Assembly: GCA_036379935.1 (NCBI GenBank)
Contig: DASVFT010000040.1
Coordinates: forward strand, 15,042 to 79,041
Reading direction: 5' to 3'
Source of the DNA: JAOPZW01 sp036379935
GTDB taxonomy: Bacteria; Actinomycetota; Thermoleophilia; Solirubrobacterales; Solirubrobacteraceae
DNA: 64,000 bases
Under the pieces are notes generated by a model, which worked only from the letters and a program-made list of their open reading frames with translations, was not told the origin of the DNA and made no database searches. Both the position numbers and the translations under genes were made by a program. Below, piece by piece: positions 59,142 to 64,000 of this stretch. Every line of letters starts with the position of its first letter. The first letter of the stretch is position 1.

Positions 59142-59899
59142 GCGAGCCTTCGCCGCAGGGACGCTTCGCCGAGCTCGCGCGGGAGGACGGGCGCGGCGCG
59201 CTGGTCACGGTGCTCGAAGGCCCGGAGGCCGGGGCGAGGCTGCTGGTGGCCGCGGACGGATCGCGGCACGGCTGGCTGGGGTCGCCGGAGCTCGACGATG
59301 AGGGCGCGCGCCACGCCGACGAGCTGATGTGGGCCGAGCGCTCGGAGAAGCGTGGTCCGCTCTTCATCGACGTCACCTTTCCGGCTCCCCGGCTGGTCAT
59401 CTTCGGGGCGATCGACTTCGCCGCGCAGCTGTGCACGCTGGCCCGCGTGAGCGGCTGGCGTCCGTACGTGGTCGATCCGCGCGGGTTCTTCGCCCGTCCC
59501 GAGCGCTTCCCCGATGCCGAGGAGGTCGTCGCGACCTGGCCGGTGGAGGCGTTCGAGCGCATCGGCGGGATCGATCGCGCGACGGCGATCGCGGTGCTCA
59601 CGCACGACCCCAAGCTCGACGACGCCGCCCTCACCATCGCCCTGCGCTCCGAGGCCGCCTACGTGGGCGCGATGGGCTCGCACCGCGCCCAGGAGAAGCG
59701 CCGCGAGCGCCTGCTCGGCAAGGGGATCACCGACGAAGATCTCGAGCGCCTCAGCGCGCCGATCGGCCTGGACCTCGGCGCCCTGACGCCCGAGGAGACG
59801 GCGCTGTCGATCATGTCGGAGATCGTCGCGCACCGCCGCGGGCGCGAGGGCGGTCGCCTCGCCCACGTGCGCGGGCGCATCCACGAGGTCGTCGATTGA
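59138..59899 (+). CDS. XdhC-family Rossmann-domain protein (CoxF C-terminal part)
   Basis: A 253-residue protein. The first ~85 residues form a less conserved domain ('LVTVLEGPEAGARLLVAADG'). The remainder is the XdhC Rossmann domain with 'PRLVIFGAIDFAAQLCTLARVSGWRPYVVDPRGFFA', 'AIAVLTHDPKLDDAALTIALRSEAAYVGAMGSHRAQEKRRERL' and 'GLDLGALTPEETALSIMSEIVAHRRGREG'. It cooperates with the preceding N-domain protein in Mo-cofactor sulfuration/insertion. The start is GTG 59138. The stop overlaps the next TTG start (TTGA). Confidence 0.9.
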   Translation: MSEPSPQGRFAELAREDGRGALVTVLEGPEAGARLLVAADGSRHGWLGSPELDDEGARHADELMWAERSEKRGPLFIDVTFPAPRLVIFGAIDFAAQLCTLARVSGWRPYVVDPRGFFARPERFPDAEEVVATWPVEAFERIGGIDRATAIAVLTHDPKLDDAALTIALRSEAAYVGAMGSHRAQEKRRERLLGKGITDEDLERLSAPIGLDLGALTPEETALSIMSEIVAHRRGREGGRLAHVRGRIHEVVD

Positions 59900-60474
59900 T
59901 CGCAGGCCTGGTCCTGGCCGCGGGCGGGGCGTCGCGGTTCGGGTCGCCCAAGCAGCTTGCGGACCTCGACGGCCTGCCGCTCCTGCAACACGCCGTCGAC
60001 GCCATGCTCGCGGTGCCGGCCATCGATCCGGTGGTGGTCGTGTTGGGCGCCGAAGCGGAGCGCGTGCGCGCGGCGGTCGATCTGCGCCACGCCCGTGCGG
60101 TCGTATGCGCGGAGTGGGCGGAGGGGATGGCCGCGTCGCTGCGCTGCGGCCTGGCGGCGGTCGGCGACGCCGACTGGGTCATCGTCACGCTCGGTGACCA
60201 GCCGCGGGTCACCCCGCAGGTCATCGCCGGCGTGTTGGACCACGCCGTCTCGGCGGCGGCCGGGACCACGGCCGTGCGCGCGACGTACGCGGGCGTGCCG
60301 GGCCACCCCGTGGCCCTGGGGCGTGCGATGCTCCCGGGGGTCGTGCAGCTGAGCGGCGACGTGGGTGCGCGGGAGCTGCTGGGTACCGCGACCGTCAGGA
60401 CGTTCGAAGCGGCCGGTCTCTGTGACCCGGCCGACGTCGACACCCCCGAGGAGCTGGAGGCCCTGCGCACATGA
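59896..60474 (+). CDS. MobA/MocA-like nucleotidyltransferase
   Basis: A 192-residue NTP-transferase of the MocA/CoxI-associated type that makes molybdopterin cytosine dinucleotide for this enzyme family. It has 'IAGLVLAAGGASRFGSPKQLADLDGLPLLQHAVDAML', 'WVIVTLGDQPRVTPQVI' (metal-binding Asp in 'LGDQP') and 'YAGVPGHPVALGR', as in MocA. The start is TTG 59896, overlapping the xdhC stop. It overlaps coxG as ATGA at the 3' end (60471-60474). Confidence 0.9.
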   Translation: MIAGLVLAAGGASRFGSPKQLADLDGLPLLQHAVDAMLAVPAIDPVVVVLGAEAERVRAAVDLRHARAVVCAEWAEGMAASLRCGLAAVGDADWVIVTLGDQPRVTPQVIAGVLDHAVSAAAGTTAVRATYAGVPGHPVALGRAMLPGVVQLSGDVGARELLGTATVRTFEAAGLCDPADVDTPEELEALRT

Positions 60475-61436
60475 AGCTCGAGCAGTCATTCACCGTCAAC
60501 GCACCGGTCGAGCAGGTGTGGGCGGCGCTCGTCGACGTCGAGCGGGTGGCGCCATGCCTGCCGGGGGCCGAGATCACGGGCGAGGCGCCCGACGGCGGCT
60601 ACGAGGGGAGCTTCACCGTCAAGCTGGGGCCGGCCACCGCCGCCTACCGCGGCTCGCTGAAGATGGAGTCGCTGGACGAGGCCAATCACGTCGCCACGAT
60701 GAGCGCGAAGGGCACCGACAAGCGCGGGCAGGGCGGGGCCAACGCGAGCATCGTGAGCACGATGCGCCAGGAAGGCGACGAGACGGTCGTCGACGTCGTC
60801 ACCGACTTCACGATCACCGGCCGCCTCGCGCGCTTCGGCCGCGGCGGGATGATCGAGGACATCTCACGGCGCCTGATGCGCGACTTCGCGCAGTGCCTGC
60901 AGTCGACGCTGGCCGGCCAGCCTCCGGCCGCCCAGCCCGTGCCGCACGCCGAGGCTCCGTTGCCCGGCGAGGAGCCGGCTGAGGCCGAGTCGCCCGGCGA
61001 GGAGCCGGCCGGGGCCGAGCGGCCCGCCGAGGAGCCGGCCGAGGCCGAGTCGCCCGGCGAGGAGCCGGCCGGGGCCGAGCGGCCCGCCGAGCCGGTCGAG
61101 CCGCTCCCGCCCGCCGAGCCGGTCTCGCCCGCCCCGGGGCTCGCCGCCGAGCCCGGGCCGCTTCCCGGCGACGAGGACCCGGCGCCGGCCAGGGCCGGCG
61201 AGCCCGATCCGTGGGGACCGCTGAGCCCTCCGGCCGAGTCGGTGGCGTCCGAGGCGACGCCGTCCGAACCCGAGGCTCGGACCCGGACCGGCTCGATCCC
61301 GCCGCCCGGCGCCGAGCCGTCCCCGCCACCACCGCAGGCCAAGCCGGTCAAGGGCTTCTCGCTGCTGTTCTCCGTGCTGTGGGAGCGGATCAAGCGGTTC
61401 TTCGCGCGGCTGCTGCGCCGCGGACGCGAAAGCTGA
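60471..61436 (+). CDS. coxG: CoxG-like SRPBCC protein with long disordered tail
   Basis: A 321-residue protein. Residues 1-150 are the CoxG SRPBCC fold ('EQSFTVNAPVEQVWAALVDVERVAPCLPGAEI', 'YEGSFTVKLGPATAAYRGSLKM', 'GRGGMIEDISRRLMRDFAQCLQSTLAG'). A ~140-residue Pro/Glu/Ala-rich tail follows, with repeats of 'PGEEPAxAExP' (60960-61110). It ends in a short hydrophobic-basic amphipathic helix ('KGFSLLFSVLWERIKRFFARLLRRG'). CoxG is known to recruit CO dehydrogenase to the membrane. A tail plus terminal helix fits a tethering role. It ends the cox cluster. Confidence 0.9.
   Translation: MKLEQSFTVNAPVEQVWAALVDVERVAPCLPGAEITGEAPDGGYEGSFTVKLGPATAAYRGSLKMESLDEANHVATMSAKGTDKRGQGGANASIVSTMRQEGDETVVDVVTDFTITGRLARFGRGGMIEDISRRLMRDFAQCLQSTLAGQPPAAQPVPHAEAPLPGEEPAEAESPGEEPAGAERPAEEPAEAESPGEEPAGAERPAEPVEPLPPAEPVSPAPGLAAEPGPLPGDEDPAPARAGEPDPWGPLSPPAESVASEATPSEPEARTRTGSIPPPGAEPSPPPPQAKPVKGFSLLFSVLWERIKRFFARLLRRGRES
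60960..61090 (+). repeat. In-gene Pro/Glu/Ala repeat of the coxG tail
   Basis: A 66-bp unit (22 codons) occurs twice in tandem, at about 60963-61028 and 61029-61094, nearly identical. It encodes 'PGEEPAEAESPGEEPAGAERPAE' style repeats. The repeat explains part of the unusually long tail and shows expansion by in-frame duplication. Confidence 0.7.
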
Positions 61437-61448
61437 CGCACGGCAGTC

Positions 61449-62204
61449 ATGCCCGAGGTCCGGTCCTGGCACGGTGCGAACTACGACCGGCTGTCCACGC
61501 CCATGGAGGCGATGGGCCTGGAGGTGCTCGGGCGCCTGGACCTGGAAGGCTCGGAGACGGTCGTCGACGCCGGGTGCGGCTCCGGGCGCGTCACCCAGGC
61601 CCTGCTGGCGCGCGTGCCGGACGGCCGCGTGCTCGGCGTCGACATGTCGGCCTCGATGGTCGAGGCGGCCCGCGAGCGCCTCGGCGACCGCGTCGAGCTC
61701 CATGTCGCCGACCTGACTGCGTTCGACCTCGACCTGCGCGCCGATGCGATCCTCTCGACCGCGACCTTCCACTGGATCGCCGACCACGACGGGCTCTTCG
61801 CGCGCCTGTACGCGCACCTGCGTCCCGGCGGCCGCCTCGTGGCTCAGTGCGGCGGCCGCGGCAACATCGCGGGCGTCCACGCGGCGGCGCGGGCGGTGAT
61901 GGCTCGCGCCCCCTACGCCGCGCACTTCGAGGGCTGGCACGGCCCGTGGAACTTCGCCACGCCGCAGGACACCGAGCGGCGCCTGCGCGCGGCCGGCTTC
62001 GTGGATGCGCGCGCGTGGCTCCAGGAGCGACCGGTGACGCCCGACGACGCGCACGCCTACCTGGCGGAGATCAACCTCGGCGCCCACCTCGGTCGCCTCC
62101 CGGCCGACCTGCACGCGGGCTTCGTCGACGACGTCGTCCAGCGCCTGGGCGGCCCGCCGGTGACGATCGACTACGTGCGCCTGAACATCGACGCGACCGC
62201 CTAG
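61449..62204 (+). CDS. SAM-dependent methyltransferase
   Basis: A 251-residue class I methyltransferase related to trans-aconitate/biotin-synthesis type enzymes. The SAM motif I is 'VVDAGCGSGRVTQALLARV', motif II 'GVDMSASMVEAARERL', and motif IV 'ADAILSTATFHWIADHDGLFARLYAHLRPGGRLVAQCGGRGN'. 'EGWHGPWNFATPQDTERRLRAAGF' is typical of this subgroup. The substrate is unknown. ATG 61449 is 12 nt after the coxG stop, so it could be co-transcribed, but it is not a usual cox gene. Confidence 0.87.
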   Translation: MPEVRSWHGANYDRLSTPMEAMGLEVLGRLDLEGSETVVDAGCGSGRVTQALLARVPDGRVLGVDMSASMVEAARERLGDRVELHVADLTAFDLDLRADAILSTATFHWIADHDGLFARLYAHLRPGGRLVAQCGGRGNIAGVHAAARAVMARAPYAAHFEGWHGPWNFATPQDTERRLRAAGFVDARAWLQERPVTPDDAHAYLAEINLGAHLGRLPADLHAGFVDDVVQRLGGPPVTIDYVRLNIDATA

Positions 62205-62306
62205 CGCGGGCCGGCGGCGAGGCTGCCGAGCGCCGCTTGGGGCGCCCGCTAGAGTGGATCGAGGACGGCCGCGCGACACCCAAGCGCGGTCGCTTCGCTT
62301 GCCCAG

Positions 62307-64000
62307 ATGGCCCTCAGACCCCTCCTCGCCCGCCTCCAAGAGCATGCCGACGGCGCCGCGCTCATACGCGACGGCGGCCGCGCGTTCGTGTCGCAGTCGA
62401 TGCGTCCCTACCTCGTCGCCGCGCTGGCCGACGGCGCGAACGCCGATCGCCCCACGCTGGTGGTGGCCGGCGACGATCGCCAGGCCCGCGACCTTGCCGC
62501 CGACCTGCGCTCGTGGCTGGCGCCGCGGCCCGTGCGCTTCTACCCGAGCCGCGGCGTCGCCTACGAGTCGCACCTCGCGCCGCCGCCGCACCTCGTGGGC
62601 CTGCGCGTCGCCGCGCTCGACGCGCTGCTCGCGCCCGGCGAGGAGCCGCCCGTCGTCGTGGTCAGCGCCGTGGCGCTGAGCGAGAAGGTGCCCGACCCCG
62701 AGCTGCGCCCGCACTCCTTCACCATCCGCGTCGGCGACCTGCTCGACCTCGACGAGGTCGGTCACCAGCTCGTGGCGGCCGGATACGAGCACGTCGACCA
62801 GGTCGACGATCGCGGTCAGTTCGCCGTCCGCGGCGGCATCCTCGACGTCTACCCCGCGACCGAGGACCGCGCCGTGCGCGTCGACCTCTTCGACATCGAG
62901 GTCGAGTCGATCCGCTTCTTCTCGACCTTCACGCAGCGGAGCCTCGGCGAGACCGACGCCATCGAGATCGCGCCCGCCGCCGAGCTCGCGCCGGAGCATC
63001 GCGAGCTGGCCGAGATCGCCGCCCTGGAGGAGGCCGAGGACCGCCCTGGCCCCGACGGCGCGAAGCGCCGTTGGGAGATCGCCGAGCTGCTCCCCGTCGA
63101 CCGCTTCGAGGCCTTCCTCGACCTCGCCCCGCAGCACTCCGCCATCCTCATCGCGGCCGAGGAGGACGTCGCACCGGCGCTGGCCGACCACTGGCAGGAT
63201 GTCTGCGCCGCCTTCCACGACGACGACGCCCACCATCTCTACGTCAAGCCCGACGTGATCGCCGCCGCCCTGGACGCGCGCGCCCGCGTCCGCCTGAGCT
63301 CGATCAGCGCCGACCAGCCCGTGGAGTTCCGAGCCCAGTCGGCCGACCTCGCCGCGCGCTCGCTCAAGGAGGCCGAGCCCGAGCTCGAGAAGCTCGTGCG
63401 CTCTGAGTACCGCACGGTCGTGGCCTGGACGCGCCGCGGCGACGGCGAGCGCGCCGCCTACAACCTCGCGCGGCTGAGGGCCTCCTGGAACGGCGGCGAC
63501 GGCCTGCAGTTCGCTCAGGCGACCCTGCGCGACGGCTTCATCGCCGCGGGCCTGCAGCTCGCGGTCATCCCCGACCACCGCCTCTTCCGCCGCCGCCGCG
63601 CCGAGAGGGCCGAGCGTCCGGCGCGCCGGCGCGGCGCGCTGCGCTCGTTCGCCGACCTCAGAACAGGGGACATCGTCGTCCACGAGGACCACGGCATCGC
63701 GCGCTTCGCCGGCTTCGACACCAAGACCGTGGGCGGCGTCACCCGCGACTACCTGGACTTGGAGTACGCGGGCACCGACCGCGTCTTCCTCCCGGTCGAC
63801 CAGCTGGCCAAGATCACGCGCTACGTGGGCGCCGGCGGCAGCCACCCGCCGCTGAGCAAGCTCGGCGGCAAGGCCTGGGAGGCGATGAAGGCGCGGGCCC
63901 GGCGCGCGGCGCAGGAGCTCGCGGGCGAGCTGCTCAACCTCTCCGCCGAGCGCCGCCGGCGCGCCGGTCACGCCTACCCCGAGGACGGCGAGTGGCTGCG
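62307..64000 (+). CDS. mfd: Transcription-repair coupling factor Mfd (5' part; runs off the window)
   Basis: The 5' portion (about 564 codons) of Mfd, which displaces stalled RNA polymerase and recruits UvrA. It begins ATG GCC CTC AGA at 62307. The UvrB-like N-terminal region is seen in 'RFYPSRGVAYESHLAP' and 'GQFAVRGGILDVYPATEDRAVRVDLFDIEVESIRFFSTFTQRSL'. The RNA-polymerase-interacting (CarD-like) domain is 'LRTGDIVVHEDHGIARFAGFDT...RDYLDLEYAGTDRVFLPVDQLAKITRYVG'. The translocase motor would lie beyond 64000. The frame is open to the window end without a break. A TAGAGT patch near 62250 may be its -10. The gap 62205-62306 shows nothing else. Confidence 0.95.
   Translation, partial: MALRPLLARLQEHADGAALIRDGGRAFVSQSMRPYLVAALADGANADRPTLVVAGDDRQARDLAADLRSWLAPRPVRFYPSRGVAYESHLAPPPHLVGLRVAALDALLAPGEEPPVVVVSAVALSEKVPDPELRPHSFTIRVGDLLDLDEVGHQLVAAGYEHVDQVDDRGQFAVRGGILDVYPATEDRAVRVDLFDIEVESIRFFSTFTQRSLGETDAIEIAPAAELAPEHRELAEIAALEEAEDRPGPDGAKRRWEIAELLPVDRFEAFLDLAPQHSAILIAAEEDVAPALADHWQDVCAAFHDDDAHHLYVKPDVIAAALDARARVRLSSISADQPVEFRAQSADLAARSLKEAEPELEKLVRSEYRTVVAWTRRGDGERAAYNLARLRASWNGGDGLQFAQATLRDGFIAAGLQLAVIPDHRLFRRRRAERAERPARRRGALRSFADLRTGDIVVHEDHGIARFAGFDTKTVGGVTRDYLDLEYAGTDRVFLPVDQLAKITRYVGAGGSHPPLSKLGGKAWEAMKARARRAAQELAGELLNLSAERRRRAGHAYPEDGEWL

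Noticed and set aside
58827..59899. A frameshift in a single xdhC gene
   Set aside because: Both parts have proper ends and starts with a 4-nt GTGA overlap, and the second has its own extra N-terminal region.

Overview
This is a high-GC chromosomal segment with dense, mostly overlapping genes. Gene content points to an aerobic, spore-less actinobacterium. The best guess is the Thermoleophilia/Solirubrobacterales: single-chain glycyl-tRNA synthetase, long Ctc-type L25, a DivIVA-like protein, PucR regulators, a coxSLM cluster, many ATGA/GTGA/TTGA gene overlaps, and many genes with a TANNNT -10 box only 6-10 nt before the start codon and no Shine-Dalgarno. The lineage is an inference; no rRNA is present.

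Layout. 1-4.5 kb: a small membrane protein, a TetR regulator, OsmC, and the lactate-utilisation operon lutABC. 4.5-10.6 kb: an SDR oxidoreductase, a secreted BNR/sialidase-like protein coupled to a lipoprotein, a CMD/AhpD-like protein, an M15-type peptidase and a quinone-oxidoreductase-like MDR protein. 10.6-17.1 kb: two large membrane proteins in tandem, an MMPL/RND exporter with a C-terminal DUF2267 domain, then an amino-acid-permease-like protein fused to GAF-GGDEF-EAL (cyclic-di-GMP turnover). 17.2-24.9 kb: a DivIVA-like protein facing a five-gene coupled operon for glycolate/lactate use (LldP-type permease, glcD, glcE, glcF, malate synthase A). 24.9-31.5 kb: an MBL-fold protein, two DMT transporters, a serine-protease homologue lacking its catalytic serine, a secreted clan GH-A glycosidase and glyS. 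31.5-36.4 kb: an FmdB zinc-ribbon gene under a CIRCE-like operator, a GC-rich tandem-repeat tract with a long hairpin, an LCP protein, a ROK kinase, rsmI, a degenerate M23 protein and a hicAB module. 36.4-44.7 kb: a housekeeping chain metG-tatD-rsmA-ispE-DedA/PAP2, then pucR and an MTAP-like phosphorylase. 44.7-53.1 kb: tRNA-Gln(UUG), a LexA-box-preceded LAGLIDADG gene, glmU, prs, small proteins, a secreted GH2 enzyme, rplY/ctc and pth. 53.1-61.4 kb: a form-II-type molybdenum hydroxylase cluster (coxS-L-M-D-E, split xdhC, mocA-like, coxG). 61.4-64 kb: a methyltransferase and the 5' part of mfd, which runs off the window.

How the genes fit together. Two carbon-acid systems (LutABC; permease-GlcDEF-malate synthase) take lactate/glycolate to pyruvate or malate. 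The cox cluster holds a complete set of structural, maturation and membrane-recruitment genes, but its large subunit lacks the copper-binding cysteine motif, so CO is not a secure substrate. The most noteworthy signals are the permease-GGDEF-EAL fusion, the CIRCE and LexA sites placed on start regions, the MMPL-DUF2267 fusion, two apparent pseudo-peptidases, and the widespread leaderless promoter geometry.
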